From assembly GCA_039029395.1 (NCBI GenBank), contig JBCCGG010000072.1, forward strand, positions 1-17,411: DNA of 17,411 nucleotides, written 5' to 3'. Of the stretch, positions 17,410 through 17,411 are shown one piece after another. The translations under genes and the position numbers were made by a program. Within the stretch, counting starts at the first letter, position 1. Each line of letters begins with the position of its first letter. The notes beneath the pieces were generated by a model that saw only the letters and a program-made list of their open reading frames with translations, ran no database searches and had not been told where the DNA came from. The stretch is from JBCCGG01 sp039029395 (GTDB lineage: Bacteria; Pseudomonadota; Alphaproteobacteria; Kiloniellales; JAKSDN01).

Positions 17410-17411
17410 TC

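Overview
This is a GC-rich bacterial window. The IS5-family (IS427-like) transposase and the decayed SARP/BTAD-type regulator at its right edge suggest a proteobacterium, most likely an alphaproteobacterium. That assignment is an inference from gene style; no rRNA or tRNA is present to anchor it.

About 85% of the window (431-15103) is one minus-strand gene block read from right to left. It starts with a 304-residue protein that has an N-terminal hydrophobic anchor. A giant 2532-residue protein follows, joined to it by a one-base stop/start overlap. Next is a 931-residue beta-rich protein, joined by a four-base ATGA overlap. Last is an 1113-residue protein, 26 bp further on with its own strong ribosome binding site. 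The tight packing says the four are made together and probably act together. None of the three large proteins has a recognisable signal peptide. I do not recognise the system as a named one.

Domains I can support in the block are: an OmpA-like module inside the 2532-residue protein, with the canonical spacing of the GHTD...N..L...RA signature but the Asp replaced by Cys; a long central beta-rich stretch resembling DUF6603-type giant proteins; Ig/FN3-like and jelly-roll-like stretches; and a C-terminal phospholipase-D-like fold in the 1113-residue protein that has lost the His and Lys of its HxK motif. A reasonable but unproven reading is a large multi-subunit envelope or extracellular assembly in which the small anchored protein tethers giant beta-rich subunits.

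Region by region: 1-430 is non-coding as far as I can see, apart from weak small ORFs. 431-15103 is the operon. 15104-16001 is about 0.9 kb without a convincing gene and should contain the operon's promoter. 16002-16595 is a plus-strand wreck of a SARP/BTAD-domain regulator, with two frames and several stops. 16595-17406 is an IS5/IS427-type insertion sequence whose transposase is split by a probable programmed -1 frameshift and which lies against the end of the wrecked gene.
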